Of a DNA stretch of 47,732 bases, positions 25,725 through 33,694 are shown piece after piece; the stretch's first letter is position 1, and every line of letters begins with the position of its first letter. The position numbers and the translations under genes were made by a program. The notes beneath the pieces are model-generated. The model had not been told where the DNA came from and did not search any database. It saw nothing but the letters and a program-made list of their open reading frames with translations. Source of the DNA: Bacteroidaceae bacterium (lineage in GTDB: Bacteria; Bacteroidota; Bacteroidia; Bacteroidales; Bacteroidaceae); the NCBI GenBank assembly GCA_017552435.1, contig JAFZPZ010000107.1, positions 1 through 47,732 of the forward strand, in the 5' to 3' direction.

Positions 25725-25779
25725 CAGAGTTTTAAAGGACATACTATAACAACACAAAAAAACTAAAAAGAAAACAGCT

Positions 25780-26988
25780 ATGAATCAAAAGCTAATTGTT
25801 AATGGCGAGCCGATAAGGCCCTCGACTGAAGGGATGCTCGCCGCAGAAATTTTCCTTATCGAGAACTACCGTTTCCGCAGGAACATCCTGAACGGAAAGG
25901 TAGAGTTTGCAACCTTCAACGCCGTGCAACAGCCCTCGGAATACCGTCCTCTCACGGCGGAGGCGCTGAACAGCATCGTGCTGCGTGCCAAGCGAGAGGA
26001 GATCAGCGAGAACAATCCCAGGTCGGAGATTACCGAGTTCATCCGCTCGGAAGAGGTGCCCGTCTATAATCCGATAGAGGAGTTCCTGAACGGTCTTCCT
26101 GCCTGGGACGGACAGAATCATGTGGCCCGCCTTTTCGGGCGTCTGCCCGGGGTCAGCTCCGAGCAGCTGTCCTTCCTCTCCATCTGGCTCCGTTCAGCTG
26201 TCGCCCATTGGCTTCAGATGGATACGCTTCACGGAAACGAATGTGTGCCGACGCTGATCGGTCCTCAGGGTTGCGGCAAGACCACCTTCCTGCGTCGCAT
26301 GTTGCCCCAGCATCTGCGCCAGTATTATCTCGACCACATGAACCTCTCGAACAAGTTCGACAAGGAGATGGCCTTGACGAACAACCTGCTTGTCAACCTC
26401 GACGAGCTGGAAGCCATCCGTCCCAGCCAACATGCAGCCCTGAAGCAGACACTCTCGAAGAGCAAGGTGAACGGACGCCCCATCTATGGCTGCGCCCAGG
26501 AAGATCGGCCCCGTTTTGCCTCCTTTGTGGCTACTACCAACAACCCCCATCCTTTGACGGATGCGACTGGCAGCCGGCGATATATCTGCATCCAGATTCC
26601 GCAAGGACAGGATATAGATAATGTAGGGGAGATCGACTACGAGCAGCTCTATGCCCAGGTGCTTTACGAGGTTCGGGAGCAGAAGGCGCCCTATTGGTTC
26701 AACAATGTCGAGGTAGCTCGCATTCAGGAGCTTAACATCGGCTTTGCGGAGAAGAAGGATATGGCCGACATGATTTCCGTCTGCTTCCGCAAGCCGGAAG
26801 AGGGAGACTTGGTGAAAGCGATGAACAGCCAGCAAATGCTACAGGTGATTCAACGCGAATACCCAAGCCTGAAGATCAACCACAGCGCGAAGGTTCATTT
26901 GGGGCAAGCTATGAAAGAACTGGAGTTCGACCACACGGAACGCAGCCATGTGGCATATTACAAAGTGGTTCCCCTGAAGGCCGCATGA
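25780..26988 (+). CDS. VirE/VapE-like P-loop ATPase with DUF3874-like C-terminus
   Basis: 402 residues. The ATPase core has Walker A GPQGCGKTT at residues 161-169, Walker B LLVNLDEL at 203-210, a sensor-like ATTNN at 251-255 and GSRRY at 264-268, the usual order in virulence-associated E proteins. The last 60 residues (MLQVIQREYPSLKINHSAKV and on) look like DUF3874. VapE proteins in phage satellites act in replication initiation as primase-helicase partners; in Bacteroidales, stand-alone copies are common and unexplained. The gene sits alone between inverted repeats of about 107 bp, with its own promoter inside. The right repeat begins 8 bases after the stop codon, so the coding region fills nearly the whole interior. 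Confidence 0.85.
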   Translation: MNQKLIVNGEPIRPSTEGMLAAEIFLIENYRFRRNILNGKVEFATFNAVQQPSEYRPLTAEALNSIVLRAKREEISENNPRSEITEFIRSEEVPVYNPIEEFLNGLPAWDGQNHVARLFGRLPGVSSEQLSFLSIWLRSAVAHWLQMDTLHGNECVPTLIGPQGCGKTTFLRRMLPQHLRQYYLDHMNLSNKFDKEMALTNNLLVNLDELEAIRPSQHAALKQTLSKSKVNGRPIYGCAQEDRPRFASFVATTNNPHPLTDATGSRRYICIQIPQGQDIDNVGEIDYEQLYAQVLYEVREQKAPYWFNNVEVARIQELNIGFAEKKDMADMISVCFRKPEEGDLVKAMNSQQMLQVIQREYPSLKINHSAKVHLGQAMKELEFDHTERSHVAYYKVVPLKAA

Positions 26989-26996
26989 GATTAGAC

Positions 26997-27102
26997 GGGA
27001 GGTCTGACGGGAGGTCTACGGGAGGTCTTAAAACAAGACCTCCCGTCCGCAATCCCTTTATTCATCGGGCCTGCAACCCCGTTAAGGGAGGTTGGGAGGT
27101 AT
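26997..27102. repeat. Right inverted repeat (about 106 bp) of the VapE-like element
   Basis: Reverse complement counterpart of 25532-25638. It opens with GGGAGGT units 12 and 11 bases apart and contains a perfect hairpin: ACGGGAGGTCTT (27018-27029), loop AAAAC, AAGACCTCCCGT (27035-27046). No target-site duplication was found outside either repeat. Confidence 0.85.
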
Positions 27103-27247
27103 TTTTGACAGTCAACATAAAAAAGTTTTAACGTTTAACCGAGTCTACTAATTTCAGGGTTAAGCAATAAGGTAGTCAACCTAAATCAGGGAACTACACA
27201 AATAATCTTCTATAAAGGCATTTCTTTGCCAGACACCCATAGATAGC

Positions 27248-28432
27248 TTACGGCTTGGCAGCCCACACCATCAGCTTGCAAATGCCGGCACACCGAACGT
27301 CGCTGCCCTCGGGTGCCCATAGGCCTACGGTCACCTCTTGAGCCTCGCGAAGCGTGATGCTGAAACAGCGCCAGTCCATCATCCGATCTGCCTCGCAATG
27401 GTTTTCATAACCTTTCGCTGCGAATATTACGTCGGAGGGCAAAGCATCCTCATTTTGTGCAAAGAAGATGGCGGCGAAGTAATAAGTCCCAGGTTCCAGG
27501 AAAACGCGTTGCCCTAAGAGCAGCCCAGGTCTGGCGGGCTCATCGCTACGGTATTCCAGAAAGATGTCCGAGTCGCCCATTCCACGTCCTACATCACTCC
27601 TGTGAACCAGCCGACAGCGGCTGACATCCTGATCCGTTGTCCACCCTTCAGGCAATGGTGCCTCATGGCCTCGCCACAAGTCCACTACGTTGCTGTTCTT
27701 CATGTAGTTGTACATCAGCTCCACATCTGCGCCATTGAGCTTCTTCGGAATGCGATCGCCCGTCTTTGGGTGAGGACGGGCGTCATCCACGCGCTGGGCA
27801 CTGTCTCGCAGTGCTTCCATCTGTCGATAGTCCTCCTCTGTGGTTGCTTTCCGTAGCAGATAGAGCTGGAAGTCGTCGGCCTGTGCGCGACTGCCGTGTT
27901 GCCAGTTCTCTTCAGATCGGAATCCGATGCACACCGAATCCTCCAGAACCACAAAGTGCAGCACGTTTTCATAGCTGGCGTTTTCCTGATTATAATCAGC
28001 CGCATAGTTCTTTACCCGCAGGGAGAATGGACCTGCGTAGATCTCTGCTTGCGACAGTGCTGTGCCGTCTTCCTTATCCTCGACCTGCTCATAGTCATAG
28101 AGCGCCTTATCCAAGTCGCACGGCAAATGCCAAGCCTTAACCCTCAGTTCGTACTCGCCCGCAGGGAGACCATGCAGCATTTGATTGACATCGAAGTCTT
28201 TCATGAAATAGGCCAGCGTTCCGTCTTCCTCCACTGGCCTGCCACCACGAGTGAATGTCCAGACATCCAGGCTGTCAGTATCACACTGCGGGTTGCGTAT
28301 TGCACAGGTCCAGTCCTCTGCTCCTGCAGGCATCTCTGTATTCGCATTCCAGCATTTGCCGAACAACCACCACACGCCGACAACCACAGCAAAAATTGCC
28401 CCCCCAACATCCACCATCTCGGCTTCCGACAC
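27248..28432 (-). CDS. C-terminal part of a frameshifted membrane protein, family unknown
   Basis: This frame encodes the transmembrane helix (GGAIFAVVVGVWWLFG) and about 350 residues of an extracytoplasmic region. The region has beta-rich segments such as LPAGEYELRVKAWHL and FLEPGTYYFAAIFFAQNED, suggesting two jelly-roll or Ig-like modules. The first methionine is internal and not a real start: the N-terminal domain lies in the previous frame upstream (28201-28761), and the two join at a G7 run (28399-28405). One extra G would give a continuous protein of about 500 residues. No family was recognised. No neighbour shares the strand. Confidence 0.6.
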   Translation of the reverse strand: MSEAEMVDVGGAIFAVVVGVWWLFGKCWNANTEMPAGAEDWTCAIRNPQCDTDSLDVWTFTRGGRPVEEDGTLAYFMKDFDVNQMLHGLPAGEYELRVKAWHLPCDLDKALYDYEQVEDKEDGTALSQAEIYAGPFSLRVKNYAADYNQENASYENVLHFVVLEDSVCIGFRSEENWQHGSRAQADDFQLYLLRKATTEEDYRQMEALRDSAQRVDDARPHPKTGDRIPKKLNGADVELMYNYMKNSNVVDLWRGHEAPLPEGWTTDQDVSRCRLVHRSDVGRGMGDSDIFLEYRSDEPARPGLLLGQRVFLEPGTYYFAAIFFAQNEDALPSDVIFAAKGYENHCEADRMMDWRCFSITLREAQEVTVGLWAPEGSDVRCAGICKLMVWAAKP

Positions 28433-28761
28433 TTACCTTTACGCCTTCCCTCATCACTCTCTACTTTTGCCTCTTCATCATTTCGAGACACAGTCGTTTC
28501 CTTGCTCTTGTTCAGGAACTCCCTGTAGTCCGCATAGCCCAGGAAACGCGCCAGGATATCCACCGTCGCCTGTCGAGGGACGACACCCGAGCGATAGCCC
28601 CAAAGACGCATAAGTGTTGTGGGACTTATCGTCTCATGAACACGTTCAAATATACGTTCCGACAGCCAATTGAAGTCCAATGGCGTCTGCATCGTCCGTC
28701 CCACCTGATGCTCTATGGCTTCACATAGTTGTTGATACTCGTTCTGCATCTGATTTTTCAT
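28201..28761 (-). CDS. N-terminal part of the frameshifted protein, helical domain
   Basis: Starts MKNQMQNEYQQLCEAIEHQV and contains FNWLSERIFERVHETISPTT, LMRLWGYR and ATVDILARFLGYADYREFLN. This resembles a helical N-terminal domain widespread in Bacteroidetes ahead of a transmembrane helix, probably cytoplasmic and perhaps DNA- or signal-related; the role is not known. After KPRWWMLGG the frame runs off into unrelated residues because of the G7 tract. The ATG at 28761 is chosen because the -7 box lies at 28775-28782; 28749 is also possible and 28785 is excluded by the promoter. Confidence 0.6.
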   Translation of the reverse strand: MKNQMQNEYQQLCEAIEHQVGRTMQTPLDFNWLSERIFERVHETISPTTLMRLWGYRSGVVPRQATVDILARFLGYADYREFLNKSKETTVSRNDEEAKVESDEGRRKGKCRKPRWWMLGGQFLLWLSACGGCSANAGMRIQRCLQEQRTGPVQYATRSVILTAWMSGHSLVVAGQWRKTERWPIS

Positions 28762-28774
28762 TTGTTTTCTGTCA

Positions 28775-28782
28775 CAAAGGTA
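28775..28782 (-). promoter_or_regulatory. -7 box TACCTTTG of the frameshifted gene
   Basis: CAAAGGTA on the plus strand. Transcription would start only a few bases before the ATG at 28761, giving a very short leader. Confidence 0.5.
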
Positions 28783-28785
28783 CAC

Positions 28786-29435
28786 AGTTTCATCATATTC
28801 ACCAAGTTTTAAGTCAATAAATTGCCTGTTTTATCTCATAAAACGCAAATGACATCGAAGTGACATTAAAGTGGCATTGAGGTAATGCTGTTTGTCTCAA
28901 AAAAAACGCCTACATTTGTACCAAAACAAGCCCTTATGGGCGTGAACGATAACAAACTAACACCTCACAAACAAAATAATCAGCCCACTATGGTACGACT
29001 TTCACAAAAGTTTCCTATCTTTGTAGCGTCGATGAGTTAAAAGCCATCGACCGCAATGCGAGGAGCATCACATCTGCGTTCCGTCAGAGAATCCGGAAAA
29101 TTCACTGCGTAGTAAGGAACAAAGATTGAGAGCCGTTCCTCCTATAATCGTATAGATGTACCCTGCCTCGGCAGGACTACCTATATATTATAGGTGTGGG
29201 CTGATTTCATTCTTTTTACTACAGGTCATTTCCGGAACCTTCTGACAAAGAGTGACAGGAGGCTCACACTTTTGCGTGCATAAAAAAGAATATATAAACA
29301 AATAAAGAATCAATATATTTCCAAATAATAATAGAAATCCTCATCAAGTGTCTTCTTGTTGATGAATCATTACAGAAAAAAGAGCGTGCATCGCTACATA
29401 ATAATACTTAACTAATTGAAGATTAACATTTCATT
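28786..29435 (+). other. Gene-free region with two -7 boxes and a structured RNA
   Basis: No protein gene is supported. TACATTTG lies at 28911-28918, with TTTG at 28891-28894 (spacing 16), and TATCTTTG at 29016-29023. The latter would start transcription near 29030, at the first hairpin of the RNA described separately. Past the RNA is an AT-rich stretch with a small hairpin (TCATCAA 29341-29347 / TTGATGA 29359-29365). Confidence 0.5.
29028..29260 (+). ncRNA. Candidate rod-shaped structured RNA, 6S-like
   Basis: A 5' hairpin GTCGATG/CATCGAC (29028-29034/29045-29051) precedes a long rod. Closing stem: GTCAGA (29083-29088) with TCTGAC (29241-29246) and TCCGGAAA (29092-29099) with TTTCCGGA (29229-29236). 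Next stem: GTAGTAA with TTACTAC, extended by CTG/CAG. A large bubble follows, then an end hairpin CCTATAAT/ATTATAGG enclosing CCTGCC-TC-GGCAGG. A closing stem, central bubble and apical stem is the plan of 6S RNA, which mimics an open promoter and binds RNA polymerase. No sequence match to 6S was possible here; it could instead be another RNA or a leader of the SPFH operon. Confidence 0.5.
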
Positions 29436-30800
29436 ATGGGACTATTCGGCAGAGGAAAAAGCGGGGGAATGATGAATGTCATTCGCTGCGACGAAGAAGA
29501 ATATATGGTGTGGAAATGGCGTCCAGAAGGTCAAGACGTCAACACAACAAGTAGAGAAAATAGTATTCGTTATGGCAGTAGCCTTCGTGTAAAAGATGGT
29601 GAAGTGGCAGTGTTTGTATATAAGCAAGCTAACGGCACTATGCAGGATTTTATTGAAGGGCCGTATGATGATACAATAAAGACTGCAAACTTCCCAATAT
29701 TGAGCAGTATAGTTGGCATGGCATATGGCGGTGAATCCCCTTTCCAAGCAGAAATCTATTTTATTAACCTGCAGGGCAACAACCAACTTCGATTTGTCGT
29801 GCCATATTTTGATGTTTTCGACCCACGCTTGCCTGACCATGCTATTCCAATTGCTGTTCGTGGTTCTATAACATTCAGTATTACTGATTATCGTGGGTTT
29901 GTTAAATTGAACCGATTAGTTAACTTTGACCATGATCGGTTTATGAAGCAAATTAAAGATGCTTTGGTAGAGAATGTGAAAGGTGTTGTAGTAAATGTTC
30001 CTAAAGAAATGGGGATTCCTGTAGTACAGATGGAGGGACAAGTCATCAATGTCAGCACAAAAGTTAAAGAGCATCTAAGGCCCTATTTGGAAGAAACTTT
30101 TGGTGTAAATCTTAGGGGGCTTTTTTTCTCGGCGTTGGAAATAGATAAAGACAGCCCAGGCTATGAGGAAGTATACAAAAACACAGCGGGTCATTTAGAA
30201 GAGACCTTAAATGCGCAAAAAGATGTGAATATTCAGAATCTGATAGACACCCAACGGATAAATGCTGAAAATATGGAAGAGTCACTTCGGATTCAAAGGG
30301 AAGAAGCTCAGCGTGCACAACGATTACAGACAGAACAGGCTTTCATCGGAGCACATGCTCTAAATAAGCAAACTGAAGTGTTAAGGACAGCCGCTGGCAA
30401 CTTAAGCCAAATGGGAAATGTCAATCTGGGTGGACAAGTTGGGAGTGGAGGCCTGAACCCAGCTGGTATGATGACAGGTATGATGATGGGAGGTGCTATG
30501 GGACAGCAGATGGCTGGTATGATGCAAAATTTGGGTCAACAGATGCAAGGAGTGATGAATACTCCTCCACCAATTCCTAACATTCAATATCACGTTGTTG
30601 TCAATGGTGCACAAGCAGGCCCTTTCACTTTGCCAGAGTTACAGCAAATGGCACAAAAAGGCCAGTTCACGAAGCAATCATATGTTTGGAAGCCAGGAAT
30701 GGCAAATTGGGATTTAGTTGGAAACGTGCCAGAACTTTCAATACTTTTTATTCCTGTTCCTGAATCTGTTCCGCCACCGTTACCGCCAGATTCGATTTAG
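29436..30800 (+). CDS. SPFH-domain protein with C-terminal GYF_2 domain
   Basis: 454 residues. Residues about 40-250 form an SPFH (band-7-like) domain of the YdjI type, with VKDGEVAVFVYKQANGTM and FVVPYFDVFDPRLP. A charged helical stretch (ENMEESLRIQREEAQRAQR) leads to a Met/Gly-rich segment (MMTGMMMGGAMGQQMAGMMQ) and a GYF_2 domain (YHVVVNGAQAGPFTLPELQQ ... KPGMANWDLV). No signal peptide is present, so it is probably cytoplasmic and membrane-associated. YdjI of Bacillus works with PspA in membrane stress. First gene of a set of five on the same strand with short gaps. Confidence 0.85.
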   Translation: MGLFGRGKSGGMMNVIRCDEEEYMVWKWRPEGQDVNTTSRENSIRYGSSLRVKDGEVAVFVYKQANGTMQDFIEGPYDDTIKTANFPILSSIVGMAYGGESPFQAEIYFINLQGNNQLRFVVPYFDVFDPRLPDHAIPIAVRGSITFSITDYRGFVKLNRLVNFDHDRFMKQIKDALVENVKGVVVNVPKEMGIPVVQMEGQVINVSTKVKEHLRPYLEETFGVNLRGLFFSALEIDKDSPGYEEVYKNTAGHLEETLNAQKDVNIQNLIDTQRINAENMEESLRIQREEAQRAQRLQTEQAFIGAHALNKQTEVLRTAAGNLSQMGNVNLGGQVGSGGLNPAGMMTGMMMGGAMGQQMAGMMQNLGQQMQGVMNTPPPIPNIQYHVVVNGAQAGPFTLPELQQMAQKGQFTKQSYVWKPGMANWDLVGNVPELSILFIPVPESVPPPLPPDSI

Positions 30801-30903
30801 GTTTTATCCTTGAGTTTATAGCGATATATTAGAAATTAAATTATATACAAGAAAAACCGAAGCGCTTTAAAGGCAGTAGGAAAAACTTCAAATATAAAGT
30901 ATT

Positions 30904-31509
30904 ATGGGACTTCTTTTTGAAAGTAAAAGTGAGAAAGAACGAAGAGAACGGCAAGAGTTTTGGAGTGATGTGAGTAAAGCACATGAAAAGGCTAAAGCTG
31001 ATGCAGATCGAGAACGAATGTATAATGAGCGAAGAGAAAGAGAACATCAGGAGAAACACGATGCTCTAACAATTGACCTTAATGAGCTTAAAGATGAGTT
31101 CAGTAAGGCAAAAGAAATGGAAAAACTACAAGACAAAATAGATGCCATTTTGTCCATTTATGCCAAGACTGGATCGATAATTAAGCAAGCTAATAGAATA
31201 GGAGATTTCGCTATCCCTGACCTCGTAAAAGCTTTTCGTGCGAAATTAGTGGATGCGATAGCTTTCATGTCAAAGCCTAAAAATCGTGAGGATCAGCTGG
31301 CATGTCTTCAATTGTTAACCAGTACATCAATTAAAGCGGATAAGATTAACAAATGGAAGAAAGAGCTTGCTCAAGAAGTGAGGAAACAATACTCAGATGA
31401 CTCTGAACTATTAATGTATTGTGATAAGGTATTAGGAAAAGTAATTCCTGCAGATTCCTCCATAGGTACTAAGCTTAAGATAATCATAAGTAATCTCTTT
31501 CGGAAATAA
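30904..31509 (+). CDS. Charged helical protein, unknown
   Basis: 201 residues, rich in Lys, Glu and Arg in the first 80 (KSEKERRERQEFWSDVSKAH), predicted from composition to be coiled coil, then a compact helical half (DFAIPDLVKAFRAKLVDAIA). No family was recognised. Its start MGLLFESKSEKE resembles the MGLFGRGKSGG start of the SPFH protein. Placed second in the operon, it could be a scaffold partner in the position PspA takes in Bacillus, but no PspA similarity is visible. The stop is three bases before the next start. Confidence 0.7.
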   Translation: MGLLFESKSEKERRERQEFWSDVSKAHEKAKADADRERMYNERREREHQEKHDALTIDLNELKDEFSKAKEMEKLQDKIDAILSIYAKTGSIIKQANRIGDFAIPDLVKAFRAKLVDAIAFMSKPKNREDQLACLQLLTSTSIKADKINKWKKELAQEVRKQYSDDSELLMYCDKVLGKVIPADSSIGTKLKIIISNLFRK

Positions 31510-31511
31510 AA

Positions 31512-31862
31512 ATGACTGAGCATAATTTTTTTTCTATAGACCGTCTCGTGGAGTTCGGCCTAGGGATAGGGATAGCTCAGCAAATGGTTGGGATGATGAA
31601 CCAGTACATGCAGTCAATGTATGTACCTGGTTCCATCCAATCGATGCCAAAATCTATCCCAAGCATCTACTATGTCGCTATTGATGGGAAGCAAGTAGGT
31701 CCTCTTAATGATTGTGAATTAAGTCAGCTAATAGCACATGGCAAGGTAAATAAAGAGACTCTTGCATGGGTTCCTGGTATGAATAATTGGAAGCCCATTG
31801 AACAAGTGCCAGAAATACTAAGAGTTGTTGCCTTAGCACCGCCGTCGCTCCCCAATCCATAA
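31512..31862 (+). CDS. GYF_2 domain protein
   Basis: 116 residues. A short Met-rich N-terminal part (GIAQQMVGMMNQYMQSMY) precedes a GYF_2 domain (YYVAIDGKQVGPLNDCELSQ ... WVPGMNNWKPI), the same pairing as at the end of the SPFH protein two genes upstream, so one may derive from the other. GYF-type domains bind proline-rich peptides. It starts three bases after the previous stop, indicating co-translation. Confidence 0.75.
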   Translation: MTEHNFFSIDRLVEFGLGIGIAQQMVGMMNQYMQSMYVPGSIQSMPKSIPSIYYVAIDGKQVGPLNDCELSQLIAHGKVNKETLAWVPGMNNWKPIEQVPEILRVVALAPPSLPNP

Positions 31863-31874
31863 ATTAAAAGAATT

Positions 31875-32225
31875 ATGAAAATAAATATTTTCCTTACGCT
31901 CGTTAGTTTTTTGCTTACTGCGCTGCTGGGTTATTGGATTTTTGACACGGCAAGGGGAAAAGAGAACGACATTATTTGCGGCGTTTTAAGCTTTATATGC
32001 TTGTTGTCCACTCTTATTCCCTTGATTGGATTGCGATTCTATTCCGTTAAGCTTGGGGTTAATATTCGCATTTTATCAGGCTTTTTTTTCATCATCTTCC
32101 TGATTAGTCATTTCTGTTCTGCATTGTTTGGGATAAAAATGCCATTCTATATAATTATCAATGCCATTCTTCTTCTTTTATATCTTGCTGTTTTATACAA
32201 GATGCAGGATATCAAAGATATTTGA
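31875..32225 (+). CDS. Small four-helix membrane protein, unknown
   Basis: 116 residues with four hydrophobic stretches (IFLTLVSFLLTALLGYWIF, VLSFICLLSTLIPLIGL, GFFFIIFLISHFCSALF, NAILLLLYLAVLYKM) and short charged loops. No family recognised. Twelve bases after the GYF_2 gene and 20 before the next gene, so clearly part of the operon; a membrane anchor for the SPFH/GYF proteins is a reasonable guess. Confidence 0.7.
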   Translation: MKINIFLTLVSFLLTALLGYWIFDTARGKENDIICGVLSFICLLSTLIPLIGLRFYSVKLGVNIRILSGFFFIIFLISHFCSALFGIKMPFYIIINAILLLLYLAVLYKMQDIKDI

Positions 32226-32245
32226 ATTAAAGAAATAAAAGATTT

Positions 32246-33445
32246 ATGTATTCCAATGAATTAGAGGCTATCATCAATGCCGTATTAGCTGATGGCATAA
32301 TAACAGACAAAGAACGTGAAGTCCTCCACAAGCGGGCCGTTCAAGAGGGCGTTGATATAGATGAATTTGACGTTGTTCTTGAAGGTAGATTGGCCAAAAT
32401 GAAACAGCAGAAAGAGCAATCTAATTCTGTTTCGCCCAAATTGTCAGCTACTGAAAAAAAGGGGAATGTTGTAAAATGTCCAAATTGTGGTTGTACAGAT
32501 GTCGCAGGAAGAGCTATATGCCCTGATTGCGGATATGTTTTTTCTATCATTGGAGCGAGCAGCTCTATAGAAAGATTCCATAAGGAATTATCGGAATTAA
32601 ATAGGAACCAAGAGGAAAACACAAAAGCTGGTTCTTTTTGGGATGACTTCAAAACTACCGATAAAAAAAGAGACAGACAGGTAGTTAATAAAATGGACTT
32701 TATTTCCAAATTCCCTGTGCCAAATTCCCGCGCAGATTTACTGGAATTTATGCAGATGATACAACCCTCTGCAAAGGCCATTGGCCCCAAAGATGGTTTG
32801 ACTGGATTCCATGGAATGTCTCCTAGTGCCAGAAAGGAAGATTTGTCCTATGCTTATTGGCTTCTTTTTGCCAATTGCGTAAACAAAGCAAAAATGAGTT
32901 TTCTACATGATAAGGACTTCGCTCCTTTCTTTGCATTCTACGACAAAGAGATGTCGAAATCAAAAGGGGTAATGGCATTCTATGCATCGCACAAACAATT
33001 GGTTATGGCCATTAGCGCTGTAATTGCTTTGCTGCTTATCTCTGGAACAACATTTACATGTGCTATTAAAGAAGAAAAAGAAAGAAATGAAGAATTAAAA
33101 CAAGAAATACAGATTATTAAGCCTCAAGTAGATCAACAATATGAGAAGCTTTGTTCGGCGATAGAAAAATTGGGAATACCTAATGAAGATAATTATGAAG
33201 AAATGACATATGAATTGTTAAATATTTCGTGGACTAAAATCTCAATAATAGGTACAGATTATAGTCCTAATCCATATGAAGAAGGAAAAAAGAAGGAATT
33301 CCTTAAGAAGAAGGAGATTTATGCAAATAGATTACAGCAGATATATAAAGTAGTATATGGATATAGCAATGATAGTGATTCTTTGAACGAGGAATACATG
33401 AAAAAAACTCCGAAAGAAATTTTAGAGATTGCGTTCGACGAATAA
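32246..33445 (+). CDS. Helical/TerB-like, zinc-ribbon and single-TM protein
   Basis: 399 residues. The first 60 (LEAIINAVLADGIITDKERE) look like a short acidic helical domain of TerB flavour. A zinc ribbon follows with C78, C81, C92 and C95 (KCPNCGC ... ICPDCGY). A middle domain (RADLLEFMQMIQPSA) leads to a transmembrane helix at about 251-273 and a coiled coil (KEEKERNEELKQEIQ) with a C-terminal helical region. Zinc ribbon plus TM recalls YdjG of the Bacillus PspA-YdjGHI set. Last gene of the operon. TerB similarity is tentative. Confidence 0.7.
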   Translation: MYSNELEAIINAVLADGIITDKEREVLHKRAVQEGVDIDEFDVVLEGRLAKMKQQKEQSNSVSPKLSATEKKGNVVKCPNCGCTDVAGRAICPDCGYVFSIIGASSSIERFHKELSELNRNQEENTKAGSFWDDFKTTDKKRDRQVVNKMDFISKFPVPNSRADLLEFMQMIQPSAKAIGPKDGLTGFHGMSPSARKEDLSYAYWLLFANCVNKAKMSFLHDKDFAPFFAFYDKEMSKSKGVMAFYASHKQLVMAISAVIALLLISGTTFTCAIKEEKERNEELKQEIQIIKPQVDQQYEKLCSAIEKLGIPNEDNYEEMTYELLNISWTKISIIGTDYSPNPYEEGKKKEFLKKKEIYANRLQQIYKVVYGYSNDSDSLNEEYMKKTPKEILEIAFDE

Positions 33446-33694
33446 TCTTGTTTCGATACAACGAATATCTTTGAAATACAATTTGTGGAATGTGATATTA
33501 CGTCAAAAGTAGGTCGGTGTCATTTCATCTCTCTCTATAGAGGGCTCAGTTAAGTTTGTTTGTGTTTTTGTTGAGCTTGCCTGTTGATGTTTGGCCTTAT
33601 GTAAAGAAATGCATGATTATAGGCAGAATGTCAATGTAATGCCTTTGGCTTCGGTGAAGAATGACGGTCGATATACTCACACAGATAGGGACTT

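Larger units (their letters stand above)
25532..27102. mobile_element. Putative inverted-repeat element carrying only a VapE-like gene
   Basis: A 1571-bp unit bounded by the two long inverted repeats and holding one promoter and one gene. It has no recognisable transposase, integrase or resolvase. Movement or replication by the VapE-like ATPase with host factors is a hypothesis, not shown. The boundary may extend 4-5 A's outward on each side (AAAAAACACC / AAAAATACC). Confidence 0.5.

Noticed and set aside
25526-27106. Target-site duplication around the VapE element
   Set aside because: Bases outside the arms were compared (ending ...TTCGAAA on the left and TGACAGTC... on the right) and no matching direct repeat was found; only a shared A run.
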